Position numbers and translations under genes: made by a program. DNA of 64,000 bases. It comes from Procambarus clarkii (Eukaryota > Arthropoda > Malacostraca > Decapoda > Cambaridae). Below, one piece after another: positions 21,366 through 37,229 of this stretch (positions are counted from its first letter, which is position 1; every line of letters begins with the position of its first letter). The notes beneath the pieces were generated by a model that was not told the DNA's origin, made no database searches, and was given only the letters and a program-made list of their open reading frames with translations. The DNA is taken from assembly GCF_040958095.1 (NCBI RefSeq), contig NC_091176.1, positions 45,640,855-45,704,854 on the forward strand, written 5' to 3'.

Positions 21366-22499
21366 CACCACGATAAACTGAGTAGAACCCACTATTTAAC
21401 ATTCAGCTAGAGTGACACTACTAAGAATTAGTAAGTTGTCACAATTAGCTTAGCCCTCTACTTAGGTAGGTTAGAAAAATTATACCATCTATTAAGGTAT
21501 TCGGGCCATTTTTATCAATTGAGTATCAGCTGAATCTGCATTCAAGATTAAATACAGTTGACTATTCATAGAGACTGATTTAATAAAATTAATTTCTCAT
21601 TTAAGTTGAGGATGTATTAATGAGTTTCCAGTGATAAGCCTGCGAGCTGTAGTTTAATTAGCTTATAAGTCAGAATGACTAGGCTACTAATCTCACTGTC
21701 GACTCAAGAGTCTTCCTTGATTTTAATGAATAACCTATTGAGTTCTCTAATATTACATTAACTTTAGCTAGTTAAAACTTAGTTATATCATTAGTCAGAA
21801 TGACTACTGCACGGCAGTGTATATTAAATCAAATTTGTTCATTTGAGTTTGGGGTGATCATGGTGCTCAGTGATGTGTTATTGTCTAGTAACTCAACAGT
21901 TACAAGTCACAACGACCTTACTGTAGTATCGAAGTCTCCTTGATCTTTAATGACCAAATGATTAATATTCTTTAATTAAAGTATATTAATGTAGAATACA
22001 ACTTATACAATAATGTAATCTGTTCTTAAGAACATTTTCTGAGTTCACAGAACAATTTAACAATTAAGTAATTCAACCATTACACGTCACAGCAACCCTA
22101 GTCCTCGAGTCTACTGCAAACTTTAGAGAGTTTTTGATTACAGATATCTTAATCATTTAATATTTCAATATTTAATTCTTGTTCCCATAATGACTTAGAG
22201 TCACATCTGTTGTGACAGATTCGGGACATCCTTTATGTGTGTTCTAACGTGCTAACATACTAACCCATAATGTAACCAGAGTTGGAATGGGAACGTCATT
22301 ACTCAACATTGAACTACGACCCGAGTTTTCCTTCCCTGGAGTTATGTTGGAAACTACTTGAGCTAGCGATATTGCATCATATAACTCCGCGGAGGAATAA
22401 ATACTATCTAGATGTTAGAGAATTAAGTAATATTCTCACTTTCTGTCAGTATTCTTTCTTAGAATTATTAATTGACAGTATAGCAACCAGTGGTCTGAT
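21366..22499. other. AT-rich stretch without recognised genes
   Basis: Scattered phrases recur about 200 bp apart (GTCAGAATGACTA at about 21670 and 21796; AAGAGTCTTCCTTGAT and GAAGTCTCCTTGATCTTTAA at about 21706 and 21930), suggesting very old tandem structure. No protein frame is convincing. Confidence 0.4.
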
Positions 22500-22757
22500 A
22501 TTTTTTTTTTTTTTTTTTAGATATATACAAGAGTTGTTACATTCTTGTACAGCCACTAGTACGCCTAGCGTTTCGGGCAGGTCCCTGGAGTACGATCCCC
22601 ACCGCAAACAATCGTTGTTACAACCAAGTACACATGTTGCATTAAACAGAGGCTACAGTTAAGGATTTGTGCCCAGTAAATCCTCCCCAGTCAGGATACG
22701 AACCCATGACAGCGCTCGCGCAACGCCAGGCGAGTGTCTTACCACTACACAACGGAG
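22500..22757 (-). mobile_element. tRNA-derived SINE, copy 2, with poly(A)
   Basis: Same family as 17153-17398. Minus strand: tRNA-like head with B-box GGGTTCGTATCC, body, shared 3' module (GGACCTGCCCGAAACGCT, then GTACTAGTGGCTGTACAAGA), CTTGTATATAT and then an 18-20 nt A tail (T run at 22500-22518). A short duplication CTGAT flanks it (about 22494 and 22750). Its head has lost 4 bp (CATGACAGCG against CATGACATAGCG). It lies between the Gag-like frame and the putative LTR. Confidence 0.85.
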
Positions 22758-22986
22758 ACTGATGTATTCATACTTGCGGGGGCACACCTTACCTTTTGGG
22801 GGGTGCCATTATTGTTTTTGGAGGATTGTATGGAATTAGTTAGGATTAGATAATTTCTTTTGTTTTTGAGGCATTGGGATAAAATATTGTTGGGTTAAAA
22901 ATGTTGTTCTTTGGAGGTAATTGTTATGGTAGGGCATTATAAGAAATTTGTGCTTTAAAGTACCTTACATACGAATTTCTTAATTC
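22758..22986. other. Non-coding stretch before the putative polypurine tract
   Basis: GT-rich sequence without a frame; if the LTR call at 23002 is right this is internal 3' sequence of that element. Confidence 0.35.
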
Positions 22987-23001
22987 CAAAGAGGGGGGAG
23001 T
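22987..23001 (+). promoter_or_regulatory. Putative polypurine tract
   Basis: AAAGAGGGGGGAG is an uninterrupted purine run immediately before a TGTAAT terminus, the expected plus-strand primer position next to a 3' LTR. Confidence 0.4.
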
Positions 23002-24229
23002 TGTAATGGCTAATTCCCTTCTTCCCTTCCCCTTTGCCCATTTGTCAAGGGCCAAGAGGTTGACCTGAGGGTGGTCTTGCTAGCTTGGTCCTCTCGGTGC
23101 CTATGCTCCCCCCACTTCATTTCCCCCACTTTTCATTCTCCATTCCCCACCGAATTCCCTCTCTTCCCCCTCTCACCGATCCCTCCCGTCCCCCCCCTGC
23201 ATACCAGGCGAATCAAATGTCCCTACCTTTTATCTTAGAGGAGACAGGTTTGAACATAATTTATCAGTTTCTGTAAATATTGCTCCGATGTGCCCCAGGC
23301 CCGGGTGGTCCACTACAGAGGCATCTTGTTCCCTTCGAATAGCTGAGGAGAGCTGACTCAATCTTCGAGAATTTCATGTACCTTCTGGCAGATCAGTGAA
23401 GGTGATTGGCAGTAGATAAGTGCCAAGTCCTTATTGGCCCTGGAGAACCATACCTCAGGCCTAGTTTTAAATGGTTGGCTGTAGCATAAAATAATGGGTG
23501 GAGGAGGTGGAAGGAGTACTCCTTCCACCGGTAAGCTGGTGAAACAAAATTTCAGTAGTGTGTTCTGGGAGTGCTTGGGGGTGGGAACTCGGTCCGGCAT
23601 CAAAGGGGCTGAGGGCAGCCATCGACATCTAGGCCGGAGAGCGGTTTTAAGGTATAGTGCATTTGAGTATTGGTAGATATCCATTTTGCCTCTTAGGGAT
23701 TATAGAGTAGGGTATATGTTCATTTGATTTCAATATATGTGTTAAATATAATAAAGTTATTAATTAGTTTTTGTTGTTTAGTTATCTGTCCCTTTTGTCA
23801 TTAATTTTTAGCAGTTTCTATATGCAGTATATATATGTGTGGTATTTGGAAATCCCCCTGTTCTCCATTTACTGGATATTAAAGTTGACCTTGGACCTAA
23901 ATAAGCAAAGTAAATTAATCAAACTAATTCCCAAGATTTATTACCGAAGTTCCTATTGCCTGTGGAGTTCATGATTACCGATTCCTTGCCTTCCTGGGGG
24001 ATCGGTGTTAGATACATTCAGGTATGTTAGATCGGGAAGGTGGTGGCAGTGTTCTTAATTAGGTTTAATTATAAGTTTAAATTAATAACCCCTATTCTTG
24101 TTGTTTCCTCCTCATTTAATATTTCAGCTTGTACCCGCGGTAGATCAGTGAGGGTTCATACTGAGCTGTAGCAGTGTTGAGCTAGGGTATTGATTGGTGA
24201 GGAAGAGGAGAGTAGATCGGGTTATTACA
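23002..24229 (+). mobile_element. Putative LTR (3' or solo), 1.23 kb
   Basis: The segment starts TGTAATGG and ends GTTATTACA, so its termini are the inverted repeat TGTAAT/ATTACA. A polypurine tract precedes it. An AATAAAG signal lies near 23749. No second LTR copy is visible upstream of the Gag-like frame, so pairing cannot be confirmed; the 5' LTR may be lost or this may be a solo LTR. It includes a C-rich pyrimidine block at 23100-23210. Confidence 0.4.
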
Positions 24230-24515
24230 CACTCTCACACATTCTCCCACACTTTCACTTACTCTCCCACATTTTCTCTTACTCTCCCATACTTTGACAC
24301 ACTCTCACTCACTCTCCCACACTCTCCCCTACTCTCCCACACTCACTCTCCTACACCCTCACTCACTCTCTCACACTCTCACACTCACTCTCCCACACTT
24401 TCACTCACTCTCCCACACTCCCACTCACTCTCCCACTCTCAATCACTCTCACTCACTCTCCCACACACTCACTCTCCCACACTTACTCACACACTCTGAC
24501 TCACTCACTCTCTAA
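24228..24515 (+). repeat. CACTCTC-type simple repeat
   Basis: Irregular mixture of ACTCTC, CTCCCACA and ACTCACTC words over almost 290 bp. Apparent open frames here are low-complexity only. Confidence 0.9.
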
Positions 24516-24798
24516 ACCTTTAAAAACTGTGTCAACGGAATGTATGTTTTTAGTTATCTCTAATGGTTTTAATAACGTCAGAAATACGTATTTATGTCAA
24601 AAGTTACAGTGTTATCTCTGTGGCACCATTTGAAAACGTCCACAAACGTTTTGTGTTTGCTGGGCAGCCTCTGACACTGCTATTGAATTCAATAGGTTCT
24701 ACTCCTCCATTGGAACATCCCTCTTGGTCTCTAGTGGGAACATCCCTCTAATCCCTCTAAAGGGAACATCCCTCTAGAGGGAACATCCCTCTAATCCC
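24516..24798 (+). other. Non-coding, with GGAACATCCCTCT repeat
   Basis: 24516-24700 holds nothing recognisable. 24712-24797 has five short copies of GGAACATCCCTCT with variable spacers (AATCCCTCTAAA, AGAG). Confidence 0.6.
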
Positions 24799-26700
24799 TT
24801 GCTCATGATTAAAGACTACCTTACAGGTAACAATCCAGAGTCTCTGTACCTAACTCCTGCTAACTCCTCTGATGTTAATGAGGTAGTCCTTTCCCTAAAA
24901 AGTAAGTCAATTGCCCTTGATGCGATACTAACTCTAATTATCAAAAAAAGCAACCAGACTTCTAGCTCCTTCCATTGCATTGCTCTTCAACAAATCACTT
25001 TAACTCCAAACTTTTCTGGATATTCTAAAAAATAATCGAGAGTAACCCCAGTCCACAGATGTGGTGATCTCACTGATGTCAACAATTACAGACCTATATC
25101 AATTCTACCAACCTTGAATAAAATATTTAAAAAGCTAATCTACAAGCAGCTTTACTCTTATCTTGCCAAGAACAATATACTTAGTTCTTGCCAATATGGT
25201 TTCAGACAAAATAAAAGCACTGACGATGCACTGATTAATATGATTAACTTGATACACACAGCTTTTCATAAAAATGAGATCCCTGTTGGGTTATTTGTTG
25301 ACCTACGAAAGGCTTTTGACACTGTCAACAACTAAAACCTTCTTCTTAAATTACATCATTATGGAGTCAGAAGTCAATTCATGCAATACCTTCAATCTTA
25401 CCTTTCTGACAGGGTCCAGTATGTTTCTGTGAATAATTCCATTTCTCCTCCCCTACCCATAAATATTGGTGTTCCACAGGGCAGCATACTTTGCCCTCTC
25501 CTCTTTCTCTTCTACATTAATGACCTTTCAAATGCTTAACAACACCTCAAACCAATCTTTTTGCTGATGACACAACCGTCATTTTCTCCAGTCCAGACCC
25601 TCTTGCTCTAAATTTCACAGTGAATACTGAACTAAAGAAAGTGCATCTTTGGCTAACTGCTAACAAACTCACCCTTAACATTGACAAAACTTTCTATATT
25701 TTGTTTGGTAATAAATCCTCAAATTAAATAAATCTAAGAATAAACAATAGTCAAATTAGTAACAAAGTTGATGATAAAATCCTTGGTGTCCTCATCGATA
25801 ACAAGCTGAATTTCCAGGGACACATTCTAAATATAGCCAAAAAAAGTTTCTAAAACTGTTGGCATTCTTTCTAAGATCAGATATTTTGTACCTCGCCCTG
25901 CCCTGGTGACGCTCTATTACTCCCTCATCTATCCTTATCTCAACTATGGTATTTGTGCTTGGGGTTCTACTTACCATAATCATTTACGTGCTCTAATTAC
26001 TCAACACAAAGCTGCTATTAGAACAATATCTAACTCTGGCCCCAGACATCACTCGGTACCCTTACTCAAATCTCTGAATATGTTAGATATTAAGTCACTG
26101 CACATCCTCTCATGTGTACTCTATATATTTAAAACTCTGAACTGTAATGTCAATCATGACCTTAAAAGCTTCTTAGAAGTTTGTAACAGAACCCATGGGC
26201 ACCACACCAGAAAACAATACCTATTTGATATCCCAAGTGTATAACTTAATCAAACTAGAAACGTTCTACAAATCAAAGGACCCATAATGGGGAATGACCT
26301 TCCCAATCATGTCAAAGGCTGTACATCTCAACTAGTTTAAGATAAAAACTAAAAACTACCTAATAAACTCCATGTAACCTACCTCACCCCTAAATGTCAA
26401 TCCATGTCTTACTATATTAAACAACGCTGGTTGTTGACCAACTTGTATAATTGCTGTTCTCTGCCCTGTTCCCCGCCTTTTTTTATTTTTTTATTTTTTC
26501 AACACAATTTATACTTTAAGCTCAATTACAATTAAGTTTTAGTCTAAGTGATTTTTTCCCCTTACCTTGCCCGAAATGCCATGTGTACTAGTGCCTTTAG
26601 GTATTGTATGTACTATCTCTATCTTTAAATCCAACATTATGAATGTAACTGAATGTATGTACCTTTACCTGAATAAAAAAATCTAATCCAATCTAGTCTA
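24799..26700 (+). pseudogene. J2 LINE, RT to 3' end (subtype A tail)
   Basis: Linker and RT of a CR1/Jockey-type element: LTPANSSDVNEVVLSLKSKS (24850-24915), IFKKLIYKQLYSYLAKNNIL (25125-25185), CQYGFRQNKSTDDALINMIN (25190-25250), GLFVDLRKAFDTVNN (25290-25335), FADDTTVIFSS (25557-25590, catalytic box intact), then VHLWLTANKLTLNIDKTFYI and the C-terminal IYPYLNYGICAWGSTYHNHL and NRTHGHHTRKQYLFDIPSV, ending near 26244. Several frameshifts and stops. The 3' UTR carries the shared module at 26566-26610 and ends ATGTATGTACCTTTACCTGA, ATAAA and TCTAA repeats. No EN domain or ORF1; it is 5'-truncated. Confidence 0.85.
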
Positions 26701-26719
26701 ATCTAATACCTTTGCCCAG

Positions 26720-27412
26720 TTTATTTTATTTTATTTTATTTATATATAAACAAGAAGATACATTGAATTTGTGAGGATACATAGCATAGTGATTACATTC
26801 TTGTAAACCCACTAGTATGCCCAGCATTTCGGGCAGGTCCTTAATCTAACAGATAATTTTAAGTAGGTAAATTGAAGCAAAATTTATAAAATGATAACAG
26901 GTACATTGCAAGAAAAAAAATGAGATGAGATTTTGAGATGAGAAAAAATGTTTAGGGATTTAATCAAGGGGGCTGAGTGTTGTTTGAAAGCAGAGTTTGT
27001 TATTATTCTGATAGCAGATTTTTGCTGGGTGATGATGGGCTTGAGGTGGTTTGCAGTGTTTGACCCCCATGCACAGATACCATAATTAAGATAACGATAG
27101 ATTAGTGCATACTAGGTAGGTCTTTTCTATGTTTAGTGTTAGTTTGTTAGTTGACATCCATAAGGGGACTTTTTTATTTCATTATTCACAACATTATTTA
27201 GTGTATATGGGTTTCGGTCTGAATAGATGAGGGTAGTATCATCAGCAAACAATATAGGTTTAAGAATTTTAGAGACATTAGGCAGCTCATTGATATATAT
27301 AAGAAAGAGGAGAGGTTCCAAGATGCTGCCCTGTGGCACTTCAACGGTTATTGGTAGAGTGGGAGAAGTTATATCATTGATGACTACATCATTGGTAGTC
27401 ATCAATGATATA
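26720..27412 (-). pseudogene. J2 LINE 3' copy (subtype B tail) inserted in a Helitron
   Basis: The minus strand has PITVEVPQGSILEPLLFLIY (27360-27300), NELPNVSKILKPILFADDTT (about 27297-27240) and NPYTLNNVVNNEIKKS, then a 3' UTR with the shared module (26846-26791) and a tail of TAAATA/AAAATA units (about 26750-26720). The 3' end differs from the subtype A copy just upstream. The 5' truncation point is marked by a 17-bp perfect hairpin and joins directly to helicase sequence of a Helitron. Confidence 0.8.
27371..27411. repeat. 17-bp perfect hairpin at a LINE 5' junction
   Basis: ATATCATTGATGACTAC, 7-nt loop ATCATTG, then GTAGTCATCAATGATAT. The left arm and loop are ordinary J2 coding sequence; the right arm is extra and leads into Helitron DNA. 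Confidence 0.85.
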
Positions 27413-28190
27413 TGCACATACGACAACAGATCACTCGTGTTGTAATTTTGTTCTCGACGCAATTCTACATTGAACGAAACAGCAGCAGATTGATTCGGTG
27501 ACGGTATTTCCAATTGATTTAGAACTATATTCGCGATTTCTAAGCACAAATCTTTAATCATTATCAACGCTTCGTTGTGGATTTCTGCTGTGAAATCCAT
27601 GTTCATATTTGAATTTTCCTTTGTATTCGACGGATAATATCTTCAGCCATGTGCGATTTATATTTCTCCCATAACTCTGTTGGAGACGGAGACCAGGCAG
27701 TCAATATGATTACAAACAATGCATGAATTTGATTTGGAAGTGACGTGTTAGACTCGTCATTAATGCATACATCCCAGTGTCGGTCGTTCTCCAATTAATA
27801 ACAAGCAAGTCATGCACTACGGGAAGTGGCATGTGTTACGATGTTGATAAATCACAATGGCTGGAAAGACGTTGGACCGTGCACATTTACCAATAGCTTG
27901 CGAAGAAAGAAGCATTAATCTTGATTGGGATGTACGGTGTACAGTCTGCCTATCGTAGTTTATTTGAATATGTAAGGTTGTCCATCGACTCGGTCTCCTC
28001 CTTTGTGTGGTTCAAATAATTTTCTACTGTCATCCCATGTATAATAAGTAGGCACTTCCGAATACAACAGTGATTTCGCAAACGCATCATTTTGACATAA
28101 CGTGAAGAAAGCAGTTAACGTTATAGCCAGTGGATTCATAGCTGTTAGTTGTTCATTTGCAGGTGTGAAATAAACGTGTTGTCCATTTTC
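27413..28190 (-). pseudogene. Helitron Rep/helicase fragment
   Basis: Read on the minus strand with frameshifts and stops: VYFTPANEQLTAMNPLAITL, TAFFTLCQNDAFAKSLLYSE and VPTYYTWDDSRKLFEPHKGG (28175-27995), GRLYTVHPNQD and FLRKLLVNVHGP (27955-27870), LENDRHWDVCINDESNTSLP (27795-27735), PTELWEKYKSHMAEDI (27690-27640) and HNEALIMIKDLCLEIANIVL (27575-27515). These are the conserved blocks between the Rep domain and the first helicase motif of Helitron proteins (rolling-circle DNA transposons). The ATP-binding motif would come next but is cut off by the J2 insertion. Dead copy. Confidence 0.85.
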
Positions 28191-28492
28191 TTGTTTTCAA
28201 AACAAAAACAAAAAATACTAACGAAATATTTCAATTCAAATGCAAATCAATTGACAAAACTCAATTTTACTACCAATTGCACTGAAAAATAAGAAGAAAA
28301 GTTAAAAAACGAAATGAAAAAAGAAACAAATAAGCTTTACCCACACAATGAACGGTATGGTAAACAACACAGTTCAATTCCAACGCGACGTCTCACAAAA
28401 TAATTAAATCAAAATGAAAATAAATCAAAATCTATGAAAATTCAATTTATCAATGCATTCGGAGACATTAAAATAGAATAGTACCATATTTT
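28191..28492. other. AT-rich stretch beside the Helitron
   Basis: A-rich and very AT-rich; no frame is recognised. It may be upstream Helitron sequence. Confidence 0.4.
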
Positions 28493-28532
28493 GTATATCG
28501 TGTGTTGCACTTACGTGCAACACACGATATAC
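28493..28532. repeat. Perfect 18-bp inverted repeat with 4-nt loop
   Basis: GTATATCGTGTGTTGCAC, loop TTAC, then GTGCAACACACGATATAC. A shorter relative (TTGCAC TTAC GTGCAA) follows at 28541-28556. Confidence 0.95.
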
Positions 28533-28559
28533 AACATCTGTTGCACTTACGTGCAATCG

Positions 28560-29042
28560 ATAGCGCTTTAAAAAAAATGCATGATTTTACCTTTCACAGC
28601 TGTGACATCTAAATAGCAGGTATATAAAACATGGACGTGTTCGAATAGAACGTTGCCAAATTTCAAAACAATCAGTGAAGAACTTTCGAAGATTACAGTG
28701 TGTGTTGCTCTTACGTCCTACAGATGGCGCTGTTTTTCCCCCAAAAAACATGTTTTTTGCTGTCACAATGTATATAGGGAGGAATGTATATAGTAGGTAT
28801 ATTAAACCATTCGCCGATTCAAATGCAATGTTGCGCCAAAATTTCAAAGTAATCGGTAAAGAGGTTTCGAAGATTTCCCCTCACATGAAAAACACCCAAA
28901 AAACACAGCTTTTCAAAAGAAGCACGTTTTTCCCGTCACAGACGTGACATCTATATAGTATGTATATAAAAACCCACTCAGATGCGAAAGGAACGTTATG
29001 TGAAAATTTCAAGGCAATCAGTGAAGAACTTTCACCGAATTT
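28560..29042 (+). repeat. Three diverged tandem units of ~165 bp
   Basis: Recurring landmarks: GTCACAG/GACGTGACATCTATATAG (about 28600, 28762, 28930), TATATAAAA plus CAAATGCAA/GTGTTCGAATAG-like words, and AATTTCAAAACAATCAGTGA (about 28658, 28836, 29008) followed by AGAACTTTCGAAGATT. The middle unit includes ACAGATGGCGCTGTTTTTCC. The third runs into (TA)n. Not coding. Confidence 0.65.
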
Positions 29043-35070
<6,028 letters not shown>

Positions 35071-35074
<4 letters not shown>

Positions 35075-35448
35075 GTACCTAGTAGCCAGAACGCACTTCT
35101 CTGCCTATTATGCAAGGCCCGATTTGCCTAATAAGCCAAGTTTTCATGAATTAATTGTTTTTCGACTACCTAACCTAACCTAACCTAACTTTTTTGGCTA
35201 CCTAACCAAACCTAACTTATAAAGATAGATTAGGTTAGGTTAGGTAGGGTTGGTTAGGTTCGGTCATATATTTACGTTAATTTTAACTCTAATAAAAAAA
35301 AATTGACCTCATACATAATGAAATGGGTAGCCTTATCATTTTATAAGAAAAAAATTAGAGAAAATATATTAATTCAGGAAAACTTGGCTTATTAGGCAAA
35401 TCCGGCTTTGCATAGTAGGCTCAGAAGTGTGTTCTGGCTACTAGGTAC

Positions 35449-35452
<4 letters not shown>
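35071..35452 (+). mobile_element. MITE copy 3
   Basis: Same ends and internal CCTAA/TTAGG inverted repeat as copy 1; the right end has substitutions (CATAGTAGGCTCAGAAGTGT). Flanked by TA. Confidence 0.85.

Positions 35453-35494
<42 letters not shown>
35453..35494. repeat. (TA)n microsatellite
   Basis: TA spacer between MITE copies 3 and 4. Confidence 0.9.
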
Positions 35495-35498
<4 letters not shown>

Positions 35499-35882
35499 GT
35501 ACCTAGTAGCCAGAACTCACTTCTCAGCCTACTATTCAAGGCCCGATTTGCCAAGTTAGCCAAGTTTTCCTGAATTAATATATTTACTATAATTTTTTTC
35601 TTATGAAATGATAAAGCAACCCTTTTCTCTATGTATGAGGTCAATTTTATTTTATTGGAGTTAAAATTAACGTAGATATATGACCGAACCTAACCAACCC
35701 TACCTAACCTAATCTAACCTATATTTATAGGTAAGGTTAGGTTAGGTAGCCAAAAAAAGCTAGGTTAGGTTAGGTTAGGTAGGTTAGGTAGACGAAAAAA
35801 CATTAATTCATGAAAACTTGGCTTATTAGGCAAATCGGGCCTTGAATAGTAGGCTGAGAAGTGCGTTCTGGCTATTAGGTAC

Positions 35883-35886
<4 letters not shown>
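35495..35886 (-). mobile_element. MITE copy 4, opposite orientation
   Basis: The AT-rich side (ATTAATATATTTACTATAAT) is on the left and the CCTAA/TTAGG part on the right, so this copy is inverted relative to copies 1-3 and 5. TIRs and TA flanks are intact. Confidence 0.85.
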
Positions 35887-35921
<35 letters not shown>

Positions 35922-35927
35922 TAGGTA

Positions 35928-36317
35928 TGTCGTACCTAGTAGCCAGAACGCACTTCTCAGCCTACTATGCAAGGCCCGATTTGCCTAATAAGCCAAGTTT
36001 TCATGAATTAATCGTTTTTCGACTACCTAACCTACCTAACCTAACCTAACCTAACTTTTTTGGCTACCTAACCTAACCTAACCTATAAAGATAGGTTAGG
36101 TTAGGTTAGGTAGGGTTGGTTAGGTTTGGTCATATATCTACGTTAATTTTAACTCCAAAAATTTTTTTTTACCTCATACATAATGAAATGGGTAGCTTTA
36201 TCATTTCATAAGAAAAAAATTAGAGAAAATATATTAATTCAGGAAAACTTGGCTTATTAGGCAAATCGGGCCTTGCATAGTAGGCTGAGAAGTGCGTTCT
36301 GGCTATTAGGTACGACA
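35928..36317 (+). mobile_element. MITE copy 5
   Basis: Complete copy. It is preceded by a TA run (35887-35920) and a CTAGGTA scrap that may come from the end of another copy. TIRs start TGTCGTACCTAGTAGCCAGA. Confidence 0.85.
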
Positions 36318-36339
36318 TATATATATTTATATATATAAA

Positions 36340-36775
36340 TGTTACGGACCCGAGTCCAGCGTCTTAGCACGGAGCAGTGACGACAACGCCATCTGTGAGT
36401 CCGCTCCCGAAACCCACTCCAAATGGACAACGCCATCTAGTGAGGACGGGATATACCGGCCACAGGTGCTGGATTCCCGTCTTAATCAGCTCGTAACATA
36501 GCCGCTGCTGACCTCTGGTCAGGTGGCGCTTAGACAGCAACGCCATCTATGGAATGAAGAGGTGGACGTTTGTGTCTAAGCCTGTAAGTGAGGTTCCCTA
36601 GAGCGTCCCAGTACTAATGACGTGTCTGATTAAGACGGGAATCCAGCACCTGTGGCCGGTATATTCCGTCCTCACTAGATGGCGTTGTCCATTTGGAGTG
36701 GGTTTCGGGAGCGGACTCACAGATGGCGTTGTTGTCACTGCTCCGTGCTCCGACGCTGGACTCGGGTCCGTAACA
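36340..36775. mobile_element. Foldback element, 150-bp inverted arms
   Basis: Starts TGTTACGGACCCGAGTCCAG and ends CTCGGGTCCGTAACA. Arms 36340-36489 and 36626-36775 pair over 150 bp with few mismatches (GGGATATACCGG against CCGGTATATTCC). The 136-bp middle has no frame. CAACGCCATCT or its complement occurs five times. It is GC-richer than its surroundings and sits in TA sequence. It is a MITE/foldback type; the superfamily is undetermined because the target duplication is obscured by TA. Confidence 0.85.
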
Positions 36776-36783
36776 ATATATAT

Positions 36784-37170
36784 ATGACAGTGTCAGACCA
36801 CGGAGGAAAATTGAAACAGGAATTTCCTTAAGTACTTTTGTATATTAATACATCTTCAGAAGGAGTGTTTTACAGATCAAGTACTGGACATAAATAGGCA
36901 GGAGAGAATGGTGGAGTGAGGTGAAGTACAATACGTGGACACTGCAGAGGGCCTATTGGCCCATCTGATGCAGCAACCACACACAGGCCCACACATGGAT
37001 AATTATAGCATAAAATAGTAAATATTTACAATGAATTAGTGAGACAAATGTGTTCCAATGATCCTACTTAAATCGCCCTTTAATTGATCTATTAAAAATA
37101 TATCTAAGTTATATAAACCACTGCTAATGTTTAATTACTTTCTTTTGTGATCTGTATCAAAGCAGATTCA
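36784..37170 (-). mobile_element. Unclassified retroelement 3' region with CR1-like 3' motif
   Basis: 36784-36870 is an inverted relative of 16085-16240. At 36940-36980 the sequence CACTGCAGAGGGCCTATTGG CCCATCTGATGCAGC matches the 3' UTR core of the young CR1 (CTGCAGAAGGCCTATTGGCC, then GAGGCAGC). The rest is AT-rich with stops in every frame. This may be the end of a diverged CR1 or Penelope-like element. Confidence 0.45.
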
Positions 37171-37229
37171 ATTCAGTGAGAGGTTGTGTTAGCTGGAGCT
37201 CCGATTGTAGTAATATTATTACAGCAATA

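Noticed and set aside
24194..24515. Open frames rich in Ser/His/Thr.
   Set aside because: Translation of the CACTCTC simple repeat.
36835..36870. Hammerhead ribozyme core (CTGAAGA...CGAAA on the minus strand).
   Set aside because: The core letters fit, but stem II has an extra base and I cannot place stem III with a cleavage site. The sister copy at 16150 lacks CGAAA.
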